Assembly: GCA_016716265.1 (NCBI GenBank)
Contig: JADJWQ010000006.1
Coordinates: 3,685,501 to 3,749,500 of the forward strand
From: Planctomycetota bacterium
GTDB taxonomy: Bacteria > Planctomycetota > UBA1135 > UBA2386
Direction of reading: 5' to 3'
DNA length: 64,000 nt
The notes beneath the pieces are model-generated. The model was not told where the DNA came from. It saw nothing but the letters and a program-made list of their open reading frames with translations, and searched no databases. Below are positions 34,310 through 41,873 of this stretch, piece after piece (the stretch's first letter is position 1; every line of letters starts with the position of its first letter). The position numbers were made by a program, and so were the translations under genes.

Positions 34310-37198
34310 TCAGCGACCCTCGGCCGGCGCACCGTTCCCACGCGCATTGATCCGGTCGACGGCGGTGGCGGCTGCTGCTGCGATGTCGGGGTCGACGTCC
34401 TGCATCAGGCGGATCAGGAACGGCAGCGTCTCGGGCACGCCGAGCGTGCCGAGCGAGCGGATCGCGGCGAGTCGGATGCGAGGCTCGCCGCCGGCGCGCG
34501 CCTGCTGCAGCAGCGCCTCGGCCGCGCTGTCGGTACCGAAGCCGTCCTCGCGCAGCAGTCGGCCGAAGCGTTCGCGCTCCTCGAGGTAGTAACGGATCGC
34601 TTCGAGCGTCTCGCGCGCGTCGCTGCGCACGCCGTCGTCGGGGTCCCGCAGCAGCTCGAGCAGCGGCTCGACGTAGTCGCGATCCAGATTCGACCGGATC
34701 CGCACCGCGCCGTTCCGGCGGATGCTCGCGTCGGGGTCCCGCAGCATCTCGACGAAGATGGCACGGCGATCGGCGCCGGGGGCTTCGAGGCGGCTCGCGA
34801 ACACCTGCTGGCGGACGACTTCCGAAGGATCCGAAGCGAATCGTGCGATCAGCTCGCCGGCGTCGGCGGACCGCACGGCGACCAGGTGGCGCAGCGCATT
34901 GCGCCGGTCGTACGGATCGTCGCTGGTCAGGAACGGGCGAACGCGCGACACCACCAGCTCGGCGCCGCGGAGCTCCGGCAACCCCTGCACGGCGTTCCAG
35001 AAGCGGCTCGGGTTCCGGTCGCGACGCGAGTCCCCCGCGAGGGCATCGAGCCAGGCGCCGATCACGGTCGCGTCGGGGCGCGACAGCACGGGGCCATCGC
35101 TCCGCGGTTTCCCCTCGAGCGCGAGCTCGCAGCTCCGCAGCGCCCCGTCGAGCGCGCTGCGCGACGCGCATGCCCGCCAGGAGAGCACCATGGCGTCGCG
35201 CAGCCACTCGAGCTCGGCACGCAACGGGGCGAACACCTCGCCGGCGGCAAGCCAGACCCGCGGGTTGCCCTCCTGCAACAGCGCGCGCACGACTCCGCGG
35301 ACCGTCGCCCGGTCCCAGCCGATCGAGCCCTCGACGAACAGCCAGGCGGCACCGGTCGGCAAGCCGTAGCCCGCGGCAGTCTCTCGCAGCTCCGGCATCT
35401 CCTCCTGGACGACGCCCTCGTCGGCGGGCGCGGTCGGACCGGCGAGCGGCAGCGCGAGCGCCGCTCGGAACAGCTCCGCCGGCTCGGGCGCACCGCGTCG
35501 CGCGAGCCAGCCGAGACCCGCATTGCGCATCGCAAGGTCGTCGAACATCGGATCGAGAACGAGCGTGCGCACCGCGGCGAGCCGGGCGGGATCGGCACGC
35601 CGCGTCAGTCCGGCGAACAGCATCCAGCGCAGCCGCGTCGCACGACGGCGGTCATCCACCCCGAGCGACGTGTCGTGGCAGCCGGCGCGGATCCTCGGCA
35701 GCGCCCAGCCGAGCGCGTCGTCGCCGGACTGCGACGCCAGCAGGTAGCCGACCTGGTCCAGTGCCAATGTCAGCTCGGGATCGCGGGCCGCGGCAGCACC
35801 GGCGACGCCGCGGTCGAACCAGCCGCGCAACGCGGCGACGCTCGCGGCCTGCAGCGGTTCGGTACGGAGTGCGCGAGCGGCGCTGGCGAGCGCTGCCGGC
35901 CGGACCGCGCCCGGGCGTGCGAGCACGGCGCGCCAGCTCGCCGCGTCCAGGTGCAACGCGAGCCAGTCGCCTGGGATCGCGTAGCCGAGCAGCGTGAGAT
36001 CGCGCGCGGCGGGGCCCGCGGCCGACGTCCAGCCGGGGAGCACCCGGTCGAGCACGGCCTGGACGAACTCCCGGTTGCCCGCCGGGTCGCCCACCTCGGC
36101 GAGGATGCGCGCAGCTGCCGACAGCTCGGCCGCCAGCGCGTCGGTGCCCGGCCGGTCCAGGGACGGCCAGCGCGACGCGTCGAGCCGGTCGCCCGACGTC
36201 GCGAGGCGCAGCAGCAGGCCGAGCCCGGCGACCTCCCCGTAGACCTCGGGGTCACCGACGAGCCGCGTGACGATGCGCTGCCGGATCGCTGGCTCGATGC
36301 GCGTGCCGCCGTCGCCGCACAGCGCGTCGACGATCGCCGCGGTGGCGCTCATGCGCTCGTCGCGCAGCTCGGTATTGCGCCACGGGGACGCCTGGCCGGC
36401 CAGCACCTCGAACGCCGCCGCGCGCACGCGCGGGTCGGCATCGGCAAGGCTGGGCGCGAGCTGGGCCGCGGTCAGCACCCGCCCCGGTCCGCCCTGCACG
36501 ATCTCGAGCCGCACCAGCGGATCCGCGTCGCCGAGGAACGCCACGAGGCACGGTGCGAGATCGCGCGCGATCTCGGTGCGCATGTCGACCTGGATACCGG
36601 CGACGACCGCTCGCCGCTTCAGCGCGTCGAAGGTCGCACGCACCGTCCCGAGCCAGGCGACCGCCTCGGCACCGCCGACCCGCCACACGACGCTGGCGAG
36701 GGTCTTCACGTAGCGGATATCGCCGTTCTCGCCATCGATCGCACGCGTGACGACCGGCAGCGACCGCGCCCCGAAGAACACCAGCTCGCCGAACAGATCG
36801 GGCCGCGGCCCGTTCTTCAGCTCCGCGACGAGCTGCAGGATGCGAAGCTCGACCTCACGGTCGCCGGGCCCGCCCCGTTCCGGATCCTGCAGCAGCGCCC
36901 GCGCCTCGGCGGCCGCCGGTCCCTCGCCGGCGGCGGCGGCCGTCAATGCTGCGGAGAACGCCTGCGCGTCGCCCAGCTCGCGCATGGCCAGCGCCAGCCG
37001 CAATGCCGCCCGGGTGCGCAATGCGGCGGGCAGGCTCGCGTCGGCGACGAGCTCCCGGAATCGCTCGGCGGCCGCGGCGACGTCGTGCTCCGCCTCCTCG
37101 ACGGTGATCGCCCGCTGGAGCCGCTGCTCGCCCGGGTCCTGTGCACACATGGCACCGGCGAGCAGCAGCGCCGTGCCGAACGTCCTCGCTGTCATCAT
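34310..37198 (-). CDS. Large secreted HEAT-repeat protein
   Basis: 962 residues with signal peptide (FGTALLLAGAMCAQD). It is helical throughout. Clear HEAT/armadillo-like units occur near 220-270 (LGDADPLVRLEIVQG, LADADPRVRAAAFEVL) and in the last 200 residues (LTSDDPYDRRNALRHLVAVR, FASDPSEVVRQQVFASR, LRDPDASIRRNGAVRIR, LRDPDDGVRSDARETLEAI, RIRLAAIRSLGTLGVPETLP). The middle is more divergent. Probably a periplasmic scaffold; no enzymatic motif seen. A strong Shine-Dalgarno (GGAGGA) precedes the ATG, unusual in this window. It lies downstream of the two-component genes with a gap of 118 bp. Confidence 0.82.
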   Translation of the reverse strand: MMTARTFGTALLLAGAMCAQDPGEQRLQRAITVEEAEHDVAAAAERFRELVADASLPAALRTRAALRLALAMRELGDAQAFSAALTAAAAGEGPAAAEARALLQDPERGGPGDREVELRILQLVAELKNGPRPDLFGELVFFGARSLPVVTRAIDGENGDIRYVKTLASVVWRVGGAEAVAWLGTVRATFDALKRRAVVAGIQVDMRTEIARDLAPCLVAFLGDADPLVRLEIVQGGPGRVLTAAQLAPSLADADPRVRAAAFEVLAGQASPWRNTELRDERMSATAAIVDALCGDGGTRIEPAIRQRIVTRLVGDPEVYGEVAGLGLLLRLATSGDRLDASRWPSLDRPGTDALAAELSAAARILAEVGDPAGNREFVQAVLDRVLPGWTSAAGPAARDLTLLGYAIPGDWLALHLDAASWRAVLARPGAVRPAALASAARALRTEPLQAASVAALRGWFDRGVAGAAAARDPELTLALDQVGYLLASQSGDDALGWALPRIRAGCHDTSLGVDDRRRATRLRWMLFAGLTRRADPARLAAVRTLVLDPMFDDLAMRNAGLGWLARRGAPEPAELFRAALALPLAGPTAPADEGVVQEEMPELRETAAGYGLPTGAAWLFVEGSIGWDRATVRGVVRALLQEGNPRVWLAAGEVFAPLRAELEWLRDAMVLSWRACASRSALDGALRSCELALEGKPRSDGPVLSRPDATVIGAWLDALAGDSRRDRNPSRFWNAVQGLPELRGAELVVSRVRPFLTSDDPYDRRNALRHLVAVRSADAGELIARFASDPSEVVRQQVFASRLEAPGADRRAIFVEMLRDPDASIRRNGAVRIRSNLDRDYVEPLLELLRDPDDGVRSDARETLEAIRYYLEERERFGRLLREDGFGTDSAAEALLQQARAGGEPRIRLAAIRSLGTLGVPETLPFLIRLMQDVDPDIAAAAATAVDRINARGNGAPAEGR

Positions 37199-37316
37199 GA
37201 TTCCTCCGTGGTCCTCGACCAGGGCATCGGACGCCGCGCGGAGGCCCGGGTGGTGGCGTGGCTGCGCGATCGGTGTCCGGCGGATGTCAGGCCGGCTCGC
37301 GCCCGGTACGGTGTGC

Positions 37317-38027
37317 TCATCCGCCGCCCTCCGGCGCGACGACCAGCCGGTAGCCGACGCCGTGCACCGTCAGCAGGTGCTGCGGCCGGCGGGGATCGGG
37401 CTCCAGCTTGTTGCGCAGGTTGACGACGTGGGTGTCGACCGCGCGCGGTCCGACGAACTGCTCGCTGCCCCACACCTCGTCGAGGAATCGCTCGCGGCGC
37501 ACTGCGAGGCCGCGCTCACGGAACAGCAGCGCCAGCATGCCGGCCTCCTTCGGAGTCAGCTCGTGCACGACGCCGGCACGACGCAGCTCGAAACAGCCGA
37601 GGTCGACCTCGGCGGCACCGACGTGGAACACGCTGGAGTCGTCGTGGCCCGCACCCACGCCGGGCCGGCGCAGCAATGCGCGCACGCGGGCGACCAGCTC
37701 GCGCAGGCCGAACGGCTTCGTCACGTAGTCGTCGGCACCGAGGTCGAGGCCGAGCACCTTGTCGGACTCGTCGCCGCGCGCGGTCAGCAGCAGCACCGGA
37801 GTCGCCAGCCGACGCTCGCGCAGCTCGCGCAGGATCTCGAGGCCACCGCGACCCGGCAGCATCAGGTCGAGCACGACGACATCGAAGTGACGTGTCAGCA
37901 GCAGCTCGCGTGCGGCATTGCCGTCCGCGACCGCCGTGACGTCGTAGCCCTCCTCGCCGAACGTCTCGCGCAGGCCGGTGCGCAGCGCGAGATCGTCCTC
38001 GACCAGCAGCAATCGGCGGCCGCTCAT
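37317..38027 (-). CDS. OmpR/PhoB-family response regulator
   Basis: 236 residues. The receiver domain has acidic pocket E10/D11/D12, phosphoacceptor D54 (VVLDLMLPG) and K104 (VTKPFG). The C-terminal winged helix is OmpR type (ELTPKEAGMLALLF, WGSEQFVGPRAVDTHVVNLRNKL, TVHGVGYRLV). The start is the ATG overlapping the kinase stop (ATGA); an open frame extends 28 codons further but is the kinase gene in another frame. Its partner is the histidine kinase. Target genes are not evident; the HEAT gene just downstream is a candidate. Confidence 0.93.
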   Translation of the reverse strand: MSGRRLLLVEDDLALRTGLRETFGEEGYDVTAVADGNAARELLLTRHFDVVVLDLMLPGRGGLEILRELRERRLATPVLLLTARGDESDKVLGLDLGADDYVTKPFGLRELVARVRALLRRPGVGAGHDDSSVFHVGAAEVDLGCFELRRAGVVHELTPKEAGMLALLFRERGLAVRRERFLDEVWGSEQFVGPRAVDTHVVNLRNKLEPDPRRPQHLLTVHGVGYRLVVAPEGGG

Positions 38028-39907
38028 CGCACCTCCCCCGCGAGCTCCGTGAGCGGCAACGTGAATACGAACGCGGCACCGGGCCCGCCGTCGTCCGGTG
38101 CCGTGCAGCACAGCTCACCACCGTGCGCGCGCAGGATCGACCGCGCGAGGTGCAGCCCGAGCCCGACGCCGGGCACGGCGCCGTCGCGCTGCGCGACGCC
38201 GCGCGCGAAGCGCCCGAAGATCGCGTCGCGCTCGGCGGCCGGCACGCCGGGTCCGTGGTCGCGCACCGTCAGCGTCCACCCTGCCCCCGCACGCGCGGTG
38301 CGCAGCTCGACCGCGCCGCCGGGCGCGTACTTGCGCGCGTTCTCGAGCACGTTCACGAGCGCCTGGACGAGCGCACCGCGGTCGACCTTCCCGCGCGCGC
38401 CGGCCGCGCCGAGCGCTACGTTGATGCGCTGCCCGGCGGCTTCCGCGAGCGGCGCGAACAGTGCGGCGGCCTCACCTGCGACCGCGTCGAGCGTTTCGAC
38501 GCGACGGTCGTAGGCGCGCTCGCCGCGCTCCGTGCGGCCGAGATCGAGCACGTTCTCGACCAGCACCGCCAGCCGCGCGGCCTCGCCCGCGAGCAGCATG
38601 TGGTGCTCGCGCAGCCGTTCGGCGCCGCGCACGCGGCCCTCGGCGAGGCGCTCGGCGAGCAGGCGTATCGCGGCGAGCGGCGTCTTCAGCTCGTGCGTGA
38701 CCGACTGCAGGAAGTCGGCGCGCGACCGCACCGCGAGCGACTCGCGGTCGACCGCGCGGGCGGTCGCGCGCAGCGCGAGCGCGAGGGCGACGCCGCACGC
38801 TGCGAGCAGCAGCGCCAGGCCGAGCAGCGCGGTGCGACCGGGCGATGCATCGGGCACCACGATCCCCAGCCAGACGGCGCCGGGCAGCACCGCGACCGCG
38901 TCGGCGCCGGGCCGCGAGGCCGCGAGCCCCGGTTGTGGGGCCGGGGCGACCGCGCGCGCAACTGCGAGCGGATCGGCTGCGGCGATCCCGGTCGCGGCGC
39001 CCGGCCCGGTCGATCGCCACGCGACGACGTGCCCGGCGGCGACCAGCGGCCCGTCGCTGCCGCTGCCGCCGAGCAGCTGCGGCAACGTCGCGCGCACCGC
39101 CCGCAAGGCGGCGCGGCGGCGCACGACGTCGGTGTGGGAGGCGCGCAGGCTGGCGGTGAGGTCCGCGCGACCGCGGTCGGCGAGCCGCGCCGCGACTCCC
39201 TCGACCACCGCGGACTCGGCGCGCGCCAGCAGCTCGACGGTCCAGTCCGGCGGCTCGTCGCCGAGCGCCACCGCGAGCAGACAGGCCGAGTCGGCGAGCC
39301 CGCGCGGGCCCGGCTCCATCGGTGGCGCCGCGTCGACCGCAGCGAGCCAGCGGCGCGCGCCGGCCAGATCCCCGTCGCGCAGCTGCCGCCAGCCGAGCCA
39401 CAGACGCAGCCAGCTGGCGGCGACCGGATCGAGCGCCGGCAGCAGGCCGGCGAGCCGCTCCGCGTCGCGCTGCGTGGCCGCGGCGGTCGCCAGCGCGCGC
39501 ACCGCCATCGGCAGCTCGAGGCCCGCGTCGCCGGCGGGGTCGAGCGGCCACAGTTCGGGCGGCACCAGCAGCCCGCTGTCCCGTACCTCGAAGGCGACCG
39601 CGCCAGCGGCCCGCTCGACGAGTCGGCGCGGATCGGCGAGCAGCGTCCTCAGCTCGTCAGCGCTGGCGCGCGCGGCCCGCGAGGCCGCGTCGCGCGCCTC
39701 GCTCCGGGCCGCCTGGATCGCGCGACCGACTGCGAGCGCGCCGATCGCGAGCAGCCCGAGCGCGGAGGCGACGACCGCAGCCCAGGGTCCGTTGCGGCGG
39801 CCACCGCGGGTCCACTGCCTGCCGGTCCACTGCCTGCCGGTCCACTGCCTACCGGTCTGCTGCCTGCCGGTCTGCTGCCTGCCGGTCTGCTGCCTGCCGG
39901 GGCGCAT
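38024..39907 (-). CDS. Sensor histidine kinase with repeat-encoded N-terminus
   Basis: 627 residues. The first 35 residues are six copies of a 5-residue unit (TGRQQ/TGRQW), then helix 1 (AAVVASALGLLAIGALAVG). A periplasmic sensor of about 290 residues with helical, tetratricopeptide-like character (LADSACLLAVALGDEPPDW) follows, then helix 2 near 358-380. HisKA carries H405 (SVTHELKTP), and HATPase_c has N (NVLENARKYAPGG), G1 (DHGPGVP) and G2 (GVGLGLHLARS) boxes. Kinase first, regulator second, with a 4-nt overlap. The signal is unknown. The ATG is the only start near the TAGCCT hexamer 10 nt upstream. Confidence 0.9.
   Translation of the reverse strand: MRPGRQQTGRQQTGRQQTGRQWTGRQWTGRQWTRGGRRNGPWAAVVASALGLLAIGALAVGRAIQAARSEARDAASRAARASADELRTLLADPRRLVERAAGAVAFEVRDSGLLVPPELWPLDPAGDAGLELPMAVRALATAAATQRDAERLAGLLPALDPVAASWLRLWLGWRQLRDGDLAGARRWLAAVDAAPPMEPGPRGLADSACLLAVALGDEPPDWTVELLARAESAVVEGVAARLADRGRADLTASLRASHTDVVRRRAALRAVRATLPQLLGGSGSDGPLVAAGHVVAWRSTGPGAATGIAAADPLAVARAVAPAPQPGLAASRPGADAVAVLPGAVWLGIVVPDASPGRTALLGLALLLAACGVALALALRATARAVDRESLAVRSRADFLQSVTHELKTPLAAIRLLAERLAEGRVRGAERLREHHMLLAGEAARLAVLVENVLDLGRTERGERAYDRRVETLDAVAGEAAALFAPLAEAAGQRINVALGAAGARGKVDRGALVQALVNVLENARKYAPGGAVELRTARAGAGWTLTVRDHGPGVPAAERDAIFGRFARGVAQRDGAVPGVGLGLHLARSILRAHGGELCCTAPDDGGPGAAFVFTLPLTELAGEVR
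39811..39900. repeat. 15-bp minisatellite, six units, inside the kinase gene
   Basis: Six head-to-tail 15-bp units, with the plus strand reading T-C-C/T-A/G-C-T-G-C-C-T-G-C-C-G-G. Three are of the TCCACTGCC... type (one with an A substitution) and three of the TCTGCTGCC... type. As 15 is a multiple of 3, copy-number change would lengthen or shorten the protein by 5 residues without a frameshift. Confidence 0.95.
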
Positions 39908-39917
39908 CGAGGAGCGC

Positions 39918-39923
39918 AGGCTA
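39918..39923 (-). promoter_or_regulatory. Candidate -10 (TAGCCT), start-proximal
   Basis: TAGCCT on the minus strand, 10 nt before the histidine kinase ATG. It is identical to the hexamer before the exonuclease gene. Confidence 0.4.
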
Positions 39924-39976
39924 GCACCACCACCGGGGCGCGTGTCAGGAAGCCGTCAGGCCGGTGCGATGGGCGC

Positions 39977-40000
39977 GCCGGGGGCCCGGAGGCCCCCGGC
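39977..40000. terminator. Perfect 10-bp GC stem with tetraloop
   Basis: GCCGGGGGCC and GGCCCCCGGC separated by CGGA. It is very stable but has no T-run. On the minus strand it lies downstream of the possible 29-codon gene and upstream of the kinase, so it could end that transcript. Confidence 0.4.
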
Positions 40001-40036
40001 GACGGCAGGCGACGGCGCGCGCGCCAGATGCCGGGG

Positions 40037-40126
40037 TCATGCCGAGACGAGCACCGCGACGAACGTCAGCACGCGGAGCAGCCAGGGCACGAACTCGGTG
40101 AGGAACTGGTCATCGAGTCGGCGCAT
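40037..40126 (-). CDS. Possible 29-residue membrane microprotein
   Basis: ATG...TGA encoding MRRLDDQFLTEFVPWLLRVL and nine more hydrophobic residues (to VLVSA). A polar, charged N-terminus is followed by one hydrophobic helix. Third codon positions are G or C in all but three sense codons, matching real genes here. There is no Shine-Dalgarno or TANNNT hexamer upstream, and the frame stays open upstream. It may be spurious. Confidence 0.35.
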   Translation of the reverse strand: MRRLDDQFLTEFVPWLLRVLTFVAVLVSA

Positions 40127-40455
40127 CGGACGGACAGGGAACGGTGGTGGTGGAAAGGTCCGGTTGGGATCGGTTGCGGGGCGCCGATCGCCGGATGCGG
40201 CGAGCCGCGGTGAGCGGTATCGGCCGCGCACGCGCACTAGCTGCATCACCTCGCTCGGTCACCTCGGCCGGTCCACGCCGGTCCAGCGGAGCTCCCCTCC
40301 GTGCGTCGACCGCCGCTCGGGGACCTCCTCTAGCCGAGATCTTGCCCGAAAACACACGGTCGACCGCTAGGGATGCCCCGTGATTCATCGTGAAAAGTGG
40401 CGTCCGCCGCGCACGGTTCCGGCGCAGCTCGGGAAGAACGCCCTGCCGAGCGCCC

Positions 40456-41766
40456 TCAGCCTTCGCGCCGCAGCACGACGACCCGGTTCGTGTTGGTGCC
40501 GCGCGCGTTGTTGTCGATTCCCCAACAGTTCGCCGTCTTCGTGAAGCGCTGCTCCTGGATCAGCACGAGCAACGGCACCAGACCCGCGTCCCGCGCGCTG
40601 TCGATCACGTGCTCCTCGAGCCGCGTCGCCCCGCCGCGCACCTCGCCGACCTCGAACGCGACGTGGCCGTCGTCGCGCAGCGCGCGCCGGCACTCGCGGA
40701 GCGCCGCCGTCATCGCCGCCTCCCAGTCGCCGACCTTGCGCGCCTGCGTGATCGCGACGCGCTGGGCGTCGATGCCGCAGAACCAGCAGCGCAGCCAGTT
40801 GTCGCTCGCGTACTGGACGACGTCGAGGAACGGCGGCGACGTCACCACCAGCCGCACCGAGCCGTCCGGCAGCCCGGCGACGTCGTCGGCCGGCGCCGTC
40901 GTCGCGACGGCGTGCCCGTCGACGAGCGCCGCGAGCCGCGCCCGCAGCGCGTCGTCGACGTCGGCGAGCAGCGCGCGCGACTTCCGCAGCAGGCGCTCGC
41001 GCACGTCGCGTCGCGGCGGCTCCTGACCGCGCCGCGCGTTGATCTTGCGCTGCGACTCGACCGACACCGCCTGGTTCGGCGGCAGCGTGTAGACCGACAG
41101 GAAGCCGGGCGAGTGACCGGTCAGCCGGTTGACGGCGACCATGCGCAGCCAGGCGTCCACCGCGTCGAGCTCGCCCGCCGCCTCGCGCGCGAGGAAGTGG
41201 TCGCGCAGCCGCACGATCTCCCGCAGCGTGTCGGGGTGGTAGAAGACGAGCAGGTCCTCGGGAAGCTCGGCCGGGCTCTCGAGGTCCAGCTCGCGCAGCC
41301 GGGCCGCGAGCGCGGCGAGCACGGGCGGCCGGAGCCGCGGCTCGAACAGCACGCGCGTCAGCGGGTTGACGTCCGACGCGTGCGGCCGCCGGCCGAGCAG
41401 CGCGGCCTCGAGCGGAGCGGTGCCGCGGCCGGCGAACGGGTCGTGCACGAGGTCGCCGGGCGCCGTGAGCCGCTCGACGAAGAAGCGCGGCAGCGCCGGC
41501 TTGAAGCAGGCGCGGTAGGAGACCTCGTGCAAGGAGTGCGCAGCGCGCTGGCGCGCGGTCCAGAACTCGTTGCGGAAGGTGAGGACCGGCGGCCCGTCGC
41601 CGCGCGCGCCGCGCGTCTCGGCGACCTCCGTCGCGCGCCCGAACTCGCGGAAGGCGCGCAGCTCGCGCGCGAGCTCGGAGCCGTCCGCCGACCGCACCCG
41701 CGCCCGACCGAACGCGCCGGTCTCACCGAACAGGAGACCCTGGCGGATCGTCGTCACGGCGCTCAT
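40456..41766 (-). CDS. Site-specific DNA methyltransferase (N4-C or N6-A type), orphan
   Basis: 436 residues. SAM-binding motif I at 108-116 (HDPFAGRGT), preceded by a stretch typical of amino-methyltransferases (SLHEVSYRACFKPALPRFF). The catalytic motif IV is T-S-P-P-F at 309-313; SPP[FY] favours exocyclic-amino methylation, often N4-cytosine. The roughly 195 residues between I and IV should hold the target-recognition domain, an alpha-class-like order. No restriction endonuclease, specificity subunit or Vsr gene is adjacent, so it looks like a solitary, possibly regulatory methylase. It is divergent from topA with 107 bp between starts. Confidence 0.82.
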   Translation of the reverse strand: MSAVTTIRQGLLFGETGAFGRARVRSADGSELARELRAFREFGRATEVAETRGARGDGPPVLTFRNEFWTARQRAAHSLHEVSYRACFKPALPRFFVERLTAPGDLVHDPFAGRGTAPLEAALLGRRPHASDVNPLTRVLFEPRLRPPVLAALAARLRELDLESPAELPEDLLVFYHPDTLREIVRLRDHFLAREAAGELDAVDAWLRMVAVNRLTGHSPGFLSVYTLPPNQAVSVESQRKINARRGQEPPRRDVRERLLRKSRALLADVDDALRARLAALVDGHAVATTAPADDVAGLPDGSVRLVVTSPPFLDVVQYASDNWLRCWFCGIDAQRVAITQARKVGDWEAAMTAALRECRRALRDDGHVAFEVGEVRGGATRLEEHVIDSARDAGLVPLLVLIQEQRFTKTANCWGIDNNARGTNTNRVVVLRREG

Positions 41767-41829
41767 GGTGTCGGCGCGCGCGGACCGATGCAACCGGGGC
41801 CGACGCGCGTCGGGGATGCGAGGTCAGGG

Positions 41830-41859
41830 TTGACACCACTCTCCCGGCACGTCTAACAA
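41830..41859 (+). promoter_or_regulatory. Sigma70-type promoter of topA
   Basis: TTGACA at 41830-41835, 18-bp spacer, TAACAA at 41854-41859; ATG 14 nt later. It is among the few recognisable -35 elements in the window. Confidence 0.55.
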
Positions 41860-41873
41860 GTCCGGCCCACTCC

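Larger units (their letters stand above)
39908..40455. other. 548-bp intergenic region
   Basis: It separates the kinase gene from the methyltransferase gene. Contents: TAGCCT hexamer (39918-39923), a GC hairpin (39977-40000), a possible 29-codon gene (40037-40126), and an AT-richer stretch around 40325-40395 with an A-run and a GATTCATCGTGAAAAG sequence. No tRNA or repeat recognised. Confidence 0.6.

Noticed and set aside
40456..41766. A restriction-modification or defence island around the methyltransferase
   Set aside because: Both neighbours are housekeeping or signalling genes (topA, two-component system). No endonuclease, helicase, integrase or other defence gene is present.
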